Shown here: in pieces, positions 8,342 to 18,033 of the stretch
Layout of the letters: every line of letters starts with the position of its first letter
How positions within the stretch are numbered: position 1 is the stretch's first letter
Assembly (NCBI RefSeq): GCF_000522505.1
Contig: NZ_AZMV01000007.1
Span: 62,001-126,000, forward strand
Direction: 5' to 3'
Source of the DNA: Bifidobacterium moukalabense DSM 27321
GTDB lineage: Bacteria; Actinomycetota; Actinomycetes; Actinomycetales; Bifidobacteriaceae
Length of the DNA stretch: 64,000 bases
The notes under the pieces: generated by a model
Database searches by the model: none
The model's input: the letters and a program-made list of their open reading frames with translations, nothing else
What the model was told of the DNA's origin: nothing
Made by a program: the position numbers and the translations under genes

Positions 8342-9758
8342 TCGAACCTCCCGTCACGGTGCGTGCGATCGGTTCGGTGGGCTGCGTGCGGTGCTTCGTC
8401 TCGCGATTGCGCAGCGCCTGCATCGCCTCATATTGGAAGGTGTCGCTGTTCAGGTCGTCCTCCGGTTTGTTTGCGGCGTTCGAAATGATGATCAGCAATG
8501 TGGCCAGCAGATAGTTGGCGATCAGCGACGAGCCGCCGGCGGCCATATACGGCAGGGTCAGACCGGTCAGCGGAATGACCAGCGTGATGCCGCCGACCAC
8601 GGTGAACACCTGGAACGCCATGGTGAACACCAGTCCGGAGGCCAGCAGCTTGCCGAAACCGTCCTTGATCTTCATGGCGGTGATCATGCCGGCGGCGATG
8701 ATCAGCAGATACAGCATCAGCGTTGCCAGCAGGCCGGTCAGGCCGAGCTCCTCGCCGGTCGCCGCATAGATGTAGTCGGAGTTGGCGATCGGCGTGAGCG
8801 ACGGATGCCCCTGGCCCAGGCCGGTGCCCATCATGCCGCCGGAGGCCAAGCCGAAGATGCCGGTGACCAACTGGTACGATCCGCCATACTCCTTGCCATA
8901 CTGCTCCGCACTGAACGGGTGCAGCCAGGCGTCGACGCGCGCGCCGACATGGCTGAAGATGTTCGCCGCCAGGAACGCGCCCGCGGCGAAGGCGATGAAG
9001 CCGATGATAATCCAGCTTTTGCGGCCGGTGGCCACATACAGCATGGAAACGAACATGGCGAAGAACATCAGCGAGGTGCCCAGATCATGCTGGATCACGA
9101 GTACGCCCATGGCCACGATCCACACCACGATGATCGGTCCCATGTCTTTGATTCTCGGAAGCTGCAGGCCGAGCACCTTCCTGCCGCCGACCGCAAGCTG
9201 GTCACGGTGGTCGAACAGGTAGGAGGCGAAGAAGAACGCGAGAAACAGCTTGGCGAATTCGCTTGGCTGGAACGAGCCGAGACCCGGGATCTTCACCCAG
9301 ATCTTCGCACCATACTGTTCGGAGCCGATCACCGGCAGCATCGGGGATAGCAGCAGCACCAGGCCGACGACCATGCTCACGTACGAAAAACGGCGCAGTA
9401 CGCGGTAATCCTTGAGGAAAATCACCAGCAGACCGCTCAGCACGAGCGCTATGACCAACCACATCAGCTGCTTGAACGCGACCGAGGTATTGGTCTCCTG
9501 ATCGATGCGGGCGATCATGGTCACACCGATGCCGGTCAGCAGCATGACACAGCACATGATGGTCTGGTTCGCATACGGCTGGAATCGCAGCAACAGGCCC
9601 CACACGACCAGGAACAGCACGGCGATGAACATGAGCATCCCCATGTAATTGGACGGAAAGCCGCCCGTGGTGCGTTCGAACATCTGGAAGAACGCCACGG
9701 CGCAGATCAGCATGCTGAGCATCAGCAGACCGAACTGTCTCAAGCGGGTAGCGATCAT
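8334..9758 (-). CDS. rodA: FtsW/RodA/SpoVE family glycosyltransferase
   Basis: A SEDS-family peptidoglycan glycan polymerase (474 residues) with about ten hydrophobic helices. Family landmarks include KIWVKIPGLGSFQPSEFAKLF in the middle, the HDLGTSLMFF stretch and, near the end, GLTLPYMAAGGSSLIANYLL. The C-terminal 50 residues are hydrophilic and rich in Thr, Arg and Glu, a possible kinase target. It overlaps pstP (4 bases) and pbpA (8 bases). I use the symbol rodA from synteny with the mycobacterial locus; sequence alone does not separate RodA from FtsW. Confidence 0.93.
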   Translation of the reverse strand: MIATRLRQFGLLMLSMLICAVAFFQMFERTTGGFPSNYMGMLMFIAVLFLVVWGLLLRFQPYANQTIMCCVMLLTGIGVTMIARIDQETNTSVAFKQLMWLVIALVLSGLLVIFLKDYRVLRRFSYVSMVVGLVLLLSPMLPVIGSEQYGAKIWVKIPGLGSFQPSEFAKLFLAFFFASYLFDHRDQLAVGGRKVLGLQLPRIKDMGPIIVVWIVAMGVLVIQHDLGTSLMFFAMFVSMLYVATGRKSWIIIGFIAFAAGAFLAANIFSHVGARVDAWLHPFSAEQYGKEYGGSYQLVTGIFGLASGGMMGTGLGQGHPSLTPIANSDYIYAATGEELGLTGLLATLMLYLLIIAAGMITAMKIKDGFGKLLASGLVFTMAFQVFTVVGGITLVIPLTGLTLPYMAAGGSSLIANYLLATLLIIISNAANKPEDDLNSDTFQYEAMQALRNRETKHRTQPTEPIARTVTGGSNE

Positions 9759-11353
9759 GACTTGTCACCGCCTTGCGGGCTTGAGCTGGCGGACGACGAT
9801 GCGGAGGCGCTCGCGCTGGGGCTGGCCGAAGAGCTGGCGGAAGGCGACGACTTGCCTTCGCTCTTCTTCTTGCTTTCGGCCTGCTGCTGCTTGAGTTGCT
9901 TCTCGATGAGCTTCGTGTGGTTCTCCGCTTCGCTATACGAATCGAAGGAGATGCCCTGCTGCAGTTGCTCCTGCCAGCTTGGCGGCAGATCGGAGGTCTT
10001 CATGCCGGTGGCGGATATGGCGTGGGACAGCTTCAGTCCGAAGATGCTTGTCGGCACGCCTTGGAAGATGGTGACGCTGCCGTTGTCGTTGCCGAGGTAG
10101 TACTTGGTCTGGCTCCAACGATACGTGCCGAAGGCGGCCCCCGCCAACCCCAGCAGCACCAGAAGGGTGACGATGATGCCGATGGTGCGGTTGCGCTTGG
10201 TGTGCGCACGCTTGGTCTTGCGCTGTTGGATCTGTTCGTTGCGGATGGCCTTGGCGACTTCCGGATCGTTCGGGTCGGCGGAGATGCGGCCGTCGTTCTT
10301 GTGTACGACCGGGATTTCGCCGGTGTCCGGATTGGTGCGGTCGCCCGTCTCCTCACGTACGGTGGATGGTTGCGCCACACGCTGTTCGGGCTGTGGTTCG
10401 TTGCCGGTCTCGTCGGGATTCTTGCCGTGGCGCAGGGCCGCCGCGCGTGCGGCCGGCGACTGCTTGCCCTCGCGCAGCAGCGGTGCCGTGGCCACCGGTG
10501 CGTTGATGATGTCGGCGATCGGCTCGAGGCTTGCGCTGGCCGCGCCGGCCACCAGCGGCGTCTGATGCGGCAGATCGAAGGCGTCGGCGTTCAGAGCGAG
10601 CGTCGCATCGGCGATCACCGCGGTGACGTTGTCGGTGCTGCCGGCGCGCAACGCCATGGAAACGAGACGCTGCGCGCACTCCTCCTGATCGGAGCAGGTC
10701 GCAAGCACCTCCTGCAGGGTGGAATCCTCCAGCACGCCACACAGACCGTCGGAGCACAACAGCCAGCGGTCGGCCGGATGCGCCTTGCGTACGGCGATGT
10801 CGGGACGGGGGTCGATATCGAAATCGCCCAGCACACGCATCACGACATTGCGCTGCGGATGGTTGCGCGCCTCGGATTCGCTGATGCGGCCGGTGTCGAG
10901 CAGATGCTGCACATAGCTGTGGTCCGAGGTCATACGGATGAGATGGCCGTCATGCAGCAGGTAGGCTCGGGAATCGCCGATATGCGCGAGCACCCAGTAT
11001 CCCGACACCAAGGCCACGGCGGTGACGGTGGTGCCCATGCCCGCGAGGCGACGTTCGCGCTTGGCCTTGCCGACGATGGCGTCGTGCGCGGCCATGACGG
11101 AGGTCTCCATCATGTGGGCGACGGTCTTCACGTCATCTTGCACATTGTCCCGTTCGATATGTGCCAACGATCGGATGGCGATGGTGGACGCGGTATCGCC
11201 GCCGGCATGGCCTCCCATGCCGTCGCAGATGGCGATCAGACGTTCGCCCGCGAACGCGGAATCCTGGTTGTTGGAACGCACGGTACCCACATCCGAGACG
11301 GTGGTGGAGTACAGGAACAATGGTTGTGAAGCGGCGGAAGTCGTCAAAGTCAC
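9755..11353 (-). CDS. pstP: PP2C-family Ser/Thr phosphatase PstP
   Basis: A metal-dependent phosphatase that removes phosphates placed by PknA/PknB. The 532-residue protein has the PP2C core at about 15-250 with NNQDSAF, ICDGMGGHAGGD, HIGDSRAYLL and the late motif TDNVTAVIAD, covering the usual metal-binding aspartates. A long linker follows, then a membrane helix (around 395-415) and an extracellular part ending in a low-complexity run of Ser and Ala. Both ends overlap neighbours by 4 bases. Cytoplasmic catalysis with a short outside tail matches actinobacterial PstP. Confidence 0.95.
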   Translation of the reverse strand: MTLTTSAASQPLFLYSTTVSDVGTVRSNNQDSAFAGERLIAICDGMGGHAGGDTASTIAIRSLAHIERDNVQDDVKTVAHMMETSVMAAHDAIVGKAKRERRLAGMGTTVTAVALVSGYWVLAHIGDSRAYLLHDGHLIRMTSDHSYVQHLLDTGRISESEARNHPQRNVVMRVLGDFDIDPRPDIAVRKAHPADRWLLCSDGLCGVLEDSTLQEVLATCSDQEECAQRLVSMALRAGSTDNVTAVIADATLALNADAFDLPHQTPLVAGAASASLEPIADIINAPVATAPLLREGKQSPAARAAALRHGKNPDETGNEPQPEQRVAQPSTVREETGDRTNPDTGEIPVVHKNDGRISADPNDPEVAKAIRNEQIQQRKTKRAHTKRNRTIGIIVTLLVLLGLAGAAFGTYRWSQTKYYLGNDNGSVTIFQGVPTSIFGLKLSHAISATGMKTSDLPPSWQEQLQQGISFDSYSEAENHTKLIEKQLKQQQAESKKKSEGKSSPSASSSASPSASASASSSASSSPQGGDKS

Positions 11354-11877
11354 CTCAATTCAAAGGTGGTTGCGCCGATACGCACCGGAACGCGCGAGCC
11401 GAGGATCATCGGGGCGTTCAGGCGCTGCTGGTTGACCACGGTGCCGTTGGTGGAGCCCAGATCCTCGATGGCCCACTGGCCGGTTGCGGGATCGGTATAG
11501 ACGCGTGCATGGTGCGAGGAGACGAATTCGTCATCGAGCACCACGGTATTCGAAGCTGCACGGCCCAGGGTGATGGTGTTGCCGGTCAAAGGGACGGAAC
11601 TGCCGGCAAGCGGGCCATCGATGACGACCAACAGGGTGGGTCTGGCGTTCGAAATCGGCATCTCGTTGGTGGGGACGACGGGTGCGGCCGACGCCACGGG
11701 CGCCGGCGCCTCGACCGCCCTGCGTGCGCGACGCTCCTTACGGCGATGAGCCCGCGACTTGCGCGGGCTGAACGTCTCGATGTCCTTGTACAGCGAACGG
11801 ACCGTACAGGCTACGAAAACCCATAACAGTATGAGGAAACCATACTTGAGGATCGCAAAGGTAAGTTCGGTGAGCAT
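11350..11877 (-). CDS. fhaB: FHA-domain protein FhaB
   Basis: A 175-residue protein with an N-terminal membrane helix (about 4-25), a very basic stretch (SRAHRRKERRARRAV) and a C-terminal forkhead-associated domain (about 80-175) with GRAASNTVVL, SSHHARVY and LGSTNGTVVN, the phosphothreonine-binding signatures. Such proteins recruit kinase-phosphorylated partners to the septum. I place the start at 11877, 8 bases after GGGAG. An upstream GTG at 11907 overlaps the fhaA stop but has a ribosome site too close to use well. The end overlaps pstP. Confidence 0.92.
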   Translation of the reverse strand: MLTELTFAILKYGFLILLWVFVACTVRSLYKDIETFSPRKSRAHRRKERRARRAVEAPAPVASAAPVVPTNEMPISNARPTLLVVIDGPLAGSSVPLTGNTITLGRAASNTVVLDDEFVSSHHARVYTDPATGQWAIEDLGSTNGTVVNQQRLNAPMILGSRVPVRIGATTFELR

Positions 11878-11903
11878 AAAGGCAACTCCCGGGTTGGGGT
11901 TGG

Positions 11904-12605
11904 TCACTCCTGATCCTGCGAAGAAGCCCAGTACAGGATTCGGGTGCGGCCGATGGTGATGGTGTTGCCATCCAGCAGCGTGGCCGCCGGCACCTGATGG
12001 CCTTCGACATACGTGCCGTTGGTGGAACCCAGGTCACGTGCGATTACGTTGTCGCCGTTGATGTCGATCTCCAGATGCTTGCGGGAGATGCCCGGGTCGT
12101 CGATCACGATGTCGCAGTTGGATCCGCGGCCGATGATGGTCTTGTCTTTGGTGAGCAGGTATTGTTTTTCGCCGATTTCCAGCATCGGGCAATCCTCGGT
12201 CTGCGCCTCGGTGGTCACCGGCACCGCATTGCCCTGCACGGACTCGCTGGTGAGCTTGAAATCGCTCTTGTTCAGGTCAAGGTCCTCTTCGAAGATCACC
12301 ACGACCGGTCCGACGAATGCATAATGCTGGCTCTTCGCATACTGCGTGAGATTGTCGGCCAGTTCGTTGGCCAGGGTCTCGGCACCCCACTCCACGATGT
12401 TGTTGAAGTCCGGTGTGCTCAGCTTGAAACGGTATTCGTTCGGGGCTACGGTACGGTCGCGAGTAACGGGCATTGCCTCTTTGTCAATCTCGCGTTCAAG
12501 AGCGCTGGAGAGGTCAACCGGCTGCAGGTCCTTGGACCCGAACTTAGCGAATACTCCGTTGACGGCGCCTTCCACACTCTTCTCAAATCGATCGAGAACG
12601 CTCAT
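11904..12605 (-). CDS. fhaA: FhaA: DUF3662 plus FHA domain
   Basis: First gene of the kinase operon, 233 residues. The N-terminal DUF3662 domain (about 1-125) begins MSVLDRFEKSVEGAVNGVF, typical of FhaA. The C-terminal FHA domain (about 140-233) has GRGSNCDIVI, GISRKHLEI and LGSTNGTYVEG. In mycobacteria FhaA binds phosphorylated PknB substrates including the MviN pseudokinase; the same role is inferred here. AAAGGGAC lies just upstream of the ATG, and a good promoter candidate sits 25-53 bases further up. The linker between domains is shorter than in mycobacteria. Confidence 0.94.
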   Translation of the reverse strand: MSVLDRFEKSVEGAVNGVFAKFGSKDLQPVDLSSALEREIDKEAMPVTRDRTVAPNEYRFKLSTPDFNNIVEWGAETLANELADNLTQYAKSQHYAFVGPVVVIFEEDLDLNKSDFKLTSESVQGNAVPVTTEAQTEDCPMLEIGEKQYLLTKDKTIIGRGSNCDIVIDDPGISRKHLEIDINGDNVIARDLGSTNGTYVEGHQVPAATLLDGNTITIGRTRILYWASSQDQE

Positions 12606-12629
12606 ACTTGTCCCTTTCTATCCTCACCT

Positions 12630-12658
12630 ATCCTACGCGGTAGAGTGCCGAGAGCCAA
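12630..12658 (-). promoter_or_regulatory. Candidate promoter of the fhaA-pknB operon
   Basis: Read on the minus strand, TTGGCT (12658-12653) and TAGGAT (12635-12630) are separated by exactly 17 bases and lie 25 bases before the fhaA start. They match the usual housekeeping -35/-10 boxes well. No other good promoter is seen inside the operon, whose genes overlap or nearly abut. Confidence 0.5.
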
Positions 12659-12750
12659 TTTATAAGACCCATAATTGCAAAAATTCCATGCAAAGTGGGG
12701 CGTGGATGGTGATACGGGCCTGGTTCGACGTCGGTTCCTTGAGCTCGTTT

Positions 12751-12794
12751 CCAAACCACCGACGGTGGGGGTGGTCCGGGCGTCGGTGGTTTGG
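12751..12794. repeat. 14-bp perfect inverted repeat upstream of the S9 peptidase
   Basis: CCAAACCACCGACG at 12751-12764 is the exact reverse complement of 12781-12794, with a G-rich 16-base spacer. It ends 31 bases before the chosen start codon at 12826. It could be an operator or an RNA hairpin in the leader; it has no T run, so a plain terminator is less likely. Confidence 0.6.
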
Positions 12795-12825
12795 GTGGTT
12801 TGGGATGGCCGGTAGTTTGGAATGT

Positions 12826-15312
12826 ATGAATGATGCGATTGATGAGTTTCCTCGATTGAAGGCCCGCACCCTGCGATTCACGTGCGGCGCGCCCCGCTCC
12901 GCCCGCGTGGTCGGCGATGGGTCGCATGCGTTGTTCCTGCGATCCGACGGCCCGGAAGATACCGTCACCTCACTGTGGATGAGCGTGATCGACACGACCG
13001 GCGACGGCGACGATAGGGAGATTCTGCTCGCCGATCCGCGTGAACTGCTGGCCGATGCCGACGCGGAGGACGTTCCGGCCGAGGAACGTGCGCGGCGTGA
13101 GCGTGCTCGCGAAGGCGGCTCCGGAATCGTTGCCTATTCCGTCGATCAGGCCGGACGTCGCGTCGTGTTCACCATCAACGGCCAACTATTCCTGACCGAA
13201 ATCCGGGAGGACGGCACCGGCGCACGCACCCGCCAGCTTGCCTTCGAGGATCCGACCCTCACCACGAGCGGATACGGGCCGGTGCTCAACCCGCGCATCA
13301 GCCCCGACGGCCGCCACGTGATGTACACGACCGGCGAGCACCTGAACCTGATCGACATCGCCGATTGGCCGGCTCCGGGGCAGGCCGCGCGGGAGTCCAT
13401 CACCACGGTGTACGGCGTATGCGACGGCAACGGAGACGATCAGGCGCCCCATACGGTGAAGATCGGCCTGGCGGAATTCGCCGCCGGTGAGGAGATGGAC
13501 CGGTACGACGGCTTCTGGTGGTCGCCGGATTCCCGATACGTGCTGTTCGAGACCTTCGACGCCTCGGACGAACCGGTATGGCATATCTGCGATCCGGCGA
13601 ATCCGACCACGCCCACGGCCGTCCGCCACTATCCGCAGGCGCTGACGGCCAACGCCGACGTGCGTCTGACGTTGCTGGAACTCGGTTTCGATGCCGACGG
13701 CTGCTGCTACGGCGAAGTGCCGCATGCAGTGGAATGGGACCGGGAATCCTACGAATATCTGGCTTCCGTGAACTGGACGGAAGGTCACGATCCGATCATC
13801 GAAGTGCAGGATCGGCTGCAACGCAACGATCAGGTGCTGGCCATCCATGTCGGCGAACCGATCATGCCGGTCATCGCACCGGAAACCGAATTCATCGACG
13901 AGAACGGCGACGAGGTCGAGACCTTCTCCTTTGCGATTCCCGAGTATGCGCAGGGCGAGGAGCCCGGCACGACCCATGTGCTCGAAGAGCGTCACAATGA
14001 CCGCTGGCTTGACCTGATGCACGGGACGCCCGCCTACACGCCGGACGGACGCCTGATCTGCGCGGTCAACGACATGGACGCCGACACGAATCGCCTGAGC
14101 GTGGATGGATATGCGTTCACGCCGGTCGGCCTGCAGGTGCGTGAAGTGCTTGACGTCACCGACGACGATGTGCTGTGCGTGGTGCAGCGCACGCCGGAAC
14201 TGCTGCCGGAATCCGAACTGCCGTATCTGTGGCGGGCGAACGCTGCCGATCATGATGCGCGCAGCTTCGACGTGGTGTCGCTGCGTTTCGATGGCGGCTG
14301 GGAGCCGCTCACCTACACGCCCGGCCAATGGACGATGTCACGTGCCGGCAACGGATGCGTGATGGCCGGACGCGGCATGGACGATGCGCGGATCCAGATG
14401 CAGCATTGCATGAACGTCGCAACGGTCGGCGAAGACGGTGTGGAGACGCTGTCCATGGTGGTCGCGCCGATCGAGAACCACGCCGCCGAACCCGGATTCA
14501 CGCCGAATGTACGATTCGTGCGATCGGGGGAACGTGCGCTGCATACGGCGATCGTTCTGCCGTCCGAAGGCAGCCGGTACGCCCATGCCGACAGGTTGCC
14601 GGTGCTCATGAAGCCGTACGGCGGCCCGGGATTCCAACAGGTCGTCGCAAGCCAGTCATTCCACTGGGACGCACAGTGGTGGGCCGATCAGGGATACATC
14701 GTCGTGACGGCCGACGGTCGCGGCACCACCGGCCGCGGGCCGAGGTGGGACCGCGCGATCTACGAGAACATGAAGGCCGTGACGCTTGAGGATCAGGTCG
14801 ATGCCGTGCGTGCGTTGCCGGAAATCCTGAACGAATTGCGGGCGGAACAGGCCGGATCCGCGACGGACGGCTCCATTCCCGAACCCGATCTGGATCGCGT
14901 GGCGATGATCGGCTGGTCGTATGGCGGATTCCTTTCCGCGCTCGCCGTGCTGGAAGCGCCCGAAGTGTTCGCAGCCGCCTGCGCCGGCGCCCCGCCGACC
15001 GACTGGACGCTCTACGACACGCACTACACCGAACGGTATCTGGGACTCGACCCGGCCGTATACGAGCGCAATGGCATCATTGCGGACGCTCCGAAACTCA
15101 CCCGTCCGCTCATGCTCATCCACGGGTTCGCCGACGACAACGTGACCATCGCGCACAGCCTGCGACTCAGCCAGGCGCTGATGGCCGCCGGCCGGGAGCA
15201 CACGTTCCTGCCGCTGACCGGCATCACGCATATGACCAACGACGAGACCGTCGCCGAAAACCTGCTGATCCTCCAACGCGACTTCCTCGCAAACGCGCTA
15301 CACAAGGCGTGA
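12826..15312 (+). CDS. S9 prolyl oligopeptidase / dipeptidyl peptidase IV family
   Basis: A serine peptidase of about 828 residues that removes dipeptides from proline-containing peptides. The N-terminal two thirds form a propeller-type domain (with repeats such as SPDGRHVMY and WWSPDSRYVLF). The C-terminal alpha/beta hydrolase has Ser698 in GWSYGG, Asp770 or Asp771 in GFADDNV and His802 in GITHM, the catalytic triad in the right order. There is no signal peptide, so it is probably cytoplasmic and processes imported peptides. The start at 12826 gives MNDAIDEFPRL, which resembles relatives; ATG 12805 is possible. No strong ribosome site precedes either one. The open frame continues upstream to 12346 antisense through fhaA, which I reject. 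Confidence 0.9.
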   Translation: MNDAIDEFPRLKARTLRFTCGAPRSARVVGDGSHALFLRSDGPEDTVTSLWMSVIDTTGDGDDREILLADPRELLADADAEDVPAEERARRERAREGGSGIVAYSVDQAGRRVVFTINGQLFLTEIREDGTGARTRQLAFEDPTLTTSGYGPVLNPRISPDGRHVMYTTGEHLNLIDIADWPAPGQAARESITTVYGVCDGNGDDQAPHTVKIGLAEFAAGEEMDRYDGFWWSPDSRYVLFETFDASDEPVWHICDPANPTTPTAVRHYPQALTANADVRLTLLELGFDADGCCYGEVPHAVEWDRESYEYLASVNWTEGHDPIIEVQDRLQRNDQVLAIHVGEPIMPVIAPETEFIDENGDEVETFSFAIPEYAQGEEPGTTHVLEERHNDRWLDLMHGTPAYTPDGRLICAVNDMDADTNRLSVDGYAFTPVGLQVREVLDVTDDDVLCVVQRTPELLPESELPYLWRANAADHDARSFDVVSLRFDGGWEPLTYTPGQWTMSRAGNGCVMAGRGMDDARIQMQHCMNVATVGEDGVETLSMVVAPIENHAAEPGFTPNVRFVRSGERALHTAIVLPSEGSRYAHADRLPVLMKPYGGPGFQQVVASQSFHWDAQWWADQGYIVVTADGRGTTGRGPRWDRAIYENMKAVTLEDQVDAVRALPEILNELRAEQAGSATDGSIPEPDLDRVAMIGWSYGGFLSALAVLEAPEVFAAACAGAPPTDWTLYDTHYTERYLGLDPAVYERNGIIADAPKLTRPLMLIHGFADDNVTIAHSLRLSQALMAAGREHTFLPLTGITHMTNDETVAENLLILQRDFLANALHKA

Positions 15313-15358
15313 CGCCCTCCGCCGGTCGCGGTGCGGACGATGCGGAGCGTGTTGCGGA

Positions 15359-15415
15359 CCTCGCGAGAAGAATCCCACGGGAATTTTACGGGGGGGGGGG
15401 TTGGATTCCGCGAGG
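15359..15415. other. Hairpin with an 11-base G run in its loop
   Basis: CCTCGCG (15359-15365) pairs with CGCGAGG (15409-15415), with further pairing of AATCC and GGATT inside. The loop holds an uninterrupted run of 11 G at 15390-15400, the longest homopolymer I noticed in the window. It lies 47 bases after the S9 peptidase stop and about 155 before the Pip gene, so it may end the first transcript. The G run may also be unstable in length. Confidence 0.5.
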
Positions 15416-15555
15416 CCGATGCCGCCGGCCGGCATCGTTATTCGCCAAGCGCGTTATCCGCATCGCAGCCGGTCAAGGTCGGATTATAGTGCTCACGGGC
15501 CGGTATATCAGTATGCGACCTGATAGCTGAGTGTTCGACCTGCCGGAGGAAAGAT

Positions 15556-18033
15556 ATGCGAACGATTCTCGCCATTTTCGCGCGCGATCTCATACGTATC
15601 GTGAAGAGTCCCGTGGCGTTGGTCGTGACCCTCGGCGTGGCCCTGATCCCGTCGCTGTACGCATGGTGCAACATCCTCGCCAACTGGAACCCCTACGCCA
15701 ACACCGGCAACATCCAGGTGGCCGTGGCCAACGAGGATCTCGGCACCGATTCCACCCTCATCGGGCATCTCGACGCGGGCGCGCAGACCGTCCGCAAACT
15801 CAAAACCAATCATCAGCTCGGCTGGCGTTTCGTCAGCAAGTCGGATGCCATCAACGGCGTGGAATCCGGCGAATACTATGCGGCGATCGTATTGCCGAGC
15901 GATTTCAGCAAAACCCTGATCGGATCCGTCACCGGCACCACCAAACGGCCGCACATCACGTACTACGTCAACGAGAAGGAAAATGCGATCGCGCCGAAAA
16001 TCACCGACACCGGCGCGACGGAGATCGACGAAGAGATCAACTCCACCTTCGTGACCTCCGTCGCCGCCGCCGTGGCCACGGAGGTCAAGCGATCCGCGCG
16101 GGACACCACACAATCGCTCGACGGTGCGCAGAGTGATGTCATCGCCGACCTCAACACCACCATCGACCAGCTGAACGGCGTGCGTGACGAACTGACGAAT
16201 ATGTCGACCTCGCTCGGCGACGCCGAAACCACCATCGCCAAGGCGCAGGATACCAACAAGCAAATCAGCGCGGACCTCACCACCGCCACGGGCACCGCCA
16301 ACACCACCATCGGACTGCTCAACGACACACAGACCGCAGCGCAACGGTTCTCGACGACGCTCTCCAAGGCGCTTGACAACGGCAGCGTGCAATTGTCGGG
16401 CCTGCAGATCGGCGTCAACACCGCCACCGGCCAGATCGTCAGCGGCCTCAACACCACGAAAAGCGCCGTGAACGCCGTCAGCCAGGCAATGCAGAAAACC
16501 TGCGATAAAACCGATGAATTCATCGACGGTCTCGACCGCGTGCTCGCCTCCAGCGGCCTTGACCACAACAGCAAGGAATACCAGGCGCTCGCGCAGCAGA
16601 TCACCGATGCGCGCACCCAGCTCAAACAGGAACAGCAGCTGCTCGACACCTTCGGCACCAACGCCGACGACCTGATCGGCGACAGCACGACCACCGCGAC
16701 CACGCTCGGCAACACCGTCGCCGGGCTCGCCGCCGACGGGGCGAACAAACTGATCAACGCACGTGGCACACTGACCGGCACCATCATGCCATCGCTCGAC
16801 GGCTCACTCACCTCGCTCAGCGCCACCAGCGGCTCCCTGATCGGCACACTCGACGCACTCGGCAACCTGATCGGACAAAGCGACGGCCTGCTGAACCAGC
16901 TCGACGACACCTTGCGGCAGACACGCACCACGCTCGACTCCACCGTCGGCGAACTGGGCGACCTCGAAGGCAACCTCGACACCACGCGCACCGACGTGGC
17001 CGCACTCTCCAGCTCGCAGACCTACGAGCAGATCACCAAACTGCTGGGTCTCAACGCGACGAGTATCGGCGACTTCATGGGCAACCCCGTGCACCTGAGC
17101 GAAATCGTCGTATACCCGACCGACAACTACGGATCCGCCGTCACGCCGTTCTACACCAACCTCGCGCTGTGGGTCGGAGGCTTCGTACTCGTGGCCATCT
17201 ACAAGCTCGAAGTGGACCGCGACGAGCGCATCCGCAACTACACGCCGACACAGGGCTATCTCGGCCGGTGGCTGCTGTTCATGACGGTCGGCTTCATGCA
17301 GGCGATCATCGCCACCGTGGGCGATATCGCGCTCGGCATCCAATGCGAGCATCCGTTGCTGTTCATTCTCGCAGGGCTGCTCGAATCGTTCGTATACGTG
17401 AACATCATCTATGCGCTTGCCGTCACCTTCCGGCACATCGGCAAGGCGGTGGCCGTGGTTCTCGTGATCGTGCAGATTCCGGGCGCCTCCGGCCTGTACC
17501 CGATTGAGATGATGCCGGAATTCTTCCAGCGGCTCAAGCCGTTCCTGCCGTTCACCTACGGCATTCAGGCCATGCGTGGGCCGATTGCGGGACTGTACAA
17601 AATGCATTACTGGGACTACATGTTCCACCTGCTGTGGTACCTGCCGGTCGCGCTGTTCATCGGACTGGTGGTGCGCCGGCTCGCCATGAACCTCAACGCC
17701 CTGTTCGACGAGCGGCTGGCCGACACCGACCTGATGATCACCGAACGCAACGCCGGCGTCGACAGCCAACTGCACTTCGTGAGCAGGGCGCGCGAATTCG
17801 CCGAACGGTATCCGCAAATCGCGCACGACAGGGCCGAACGATTCCTTGGCATATATCCGAAGCTGGTGCGGTGGGGCTTCATCGCATTGGCGGTGCTGCC
17901 GTTCGCCTTGCTGGTCCTGCTGTTCATCATCCAACAGAAAACCGTGATGCTCACGCTGTGGATCGTGTCGATCATCGTGATCGACACCTACCTGATCGTG
18001 GTCGAATACCTGAAGGAAAGGTACGCGCAGTGA
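15556..18033 (+). CDS. YhgE/Pip family membrane protein (first of a pair)
   Basis: An 825-residue protein with one N-terminal membrane helix (about 18-38; LIPSLYAWCNILANWNPY is the Pip N-terminal signature), a large extracellular domain with long Thr/Asn/Leu-rich helical repeats (about 180-510), and a C-terminal group of five or six membrane helices like ABC-2 transporter permeases. The family includes the lactococcal phage infection protein Pip and is related to EsaA of type VII secretion; the biochemical role is not settled. The ribosome site GGAGGAAAG lies 4 bases before the ATG. Its end overlaps the next paralogue (GTGA), so the two are co-translated and may form a heteromer. Confidence 0.85.
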   Translation: MRTILAIFARDLIRIVKSPVALVVTLGVALIPSLYAWCNILANWNPYANTGNIQVAVANEDLGTDSTLIGHLDAGAQTVRKLKTNHQLGWRFVSKSDAINGVESGEYYAAIVLPSDFSKTLIGSVTGTTKRPHITYYVNEKENAIAPKITDTGATEIDEEINSTFVTSVAAAVATEVKRSARDTTQSLDGAQSDVIADLNTTIDQLNGVRDELTNMSTSLGDAETTIAKAQDTNKQISADLTTATGTANTTIGLLNDTQTAAQRFSTTLSKALDNGSVQLSGLQIGVNTATGQIVSGLNTTKSAVNAVSQAMQKTCDKTDEFIDGLDRVLASSGLDHNSKEYQALAQQITDARTQLKQEQQLLDTFGTNADDLIGDSTTTATTLGNTVAGLAADGANKLINARGTLTGTIMPSLDGSLTSLSATSGSLIGTLDALGNLIGQSDGLLNQLDDTLRQTRTTLDSTVGELGDLEGNLDTTRTDVAALSSSQTYEQITKLLGLNATSIGDFMGNPVHLSEIVVYPTDNYGSAVTPFYTNLALWVGGFVLVAIYKLEVDRDERIRNYTPTQGYLGRWLLFMTVGFMQAIIATVGDIALGIQCEHPLLFILAGLLESFVYVNIIYALAVTFRHIGKAVAVVLVIVQIPGASGLYPIEMMPEFFQRLKPFLPFTYGIQAMRGPIAGLYKMHYWDYMFHLLWYLPVALFIGLVVRRLAMNLNALFDERLADTDLMITERNAGVDSQLHFVSRAREFAERYPQIAHDRAERFLGIYPKLVRWGFIALAVLPFALLVLLFIIQQKTVMLTLWIVSIIVIDTYLIVVEYLKERYAQ

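Noticed and set aside
12346-12825. N-terminal extension of the S9 peptidase
   Set aside because: It runs antisense through fhaA and the intergenic region; the peptidase domain starts after 12826.
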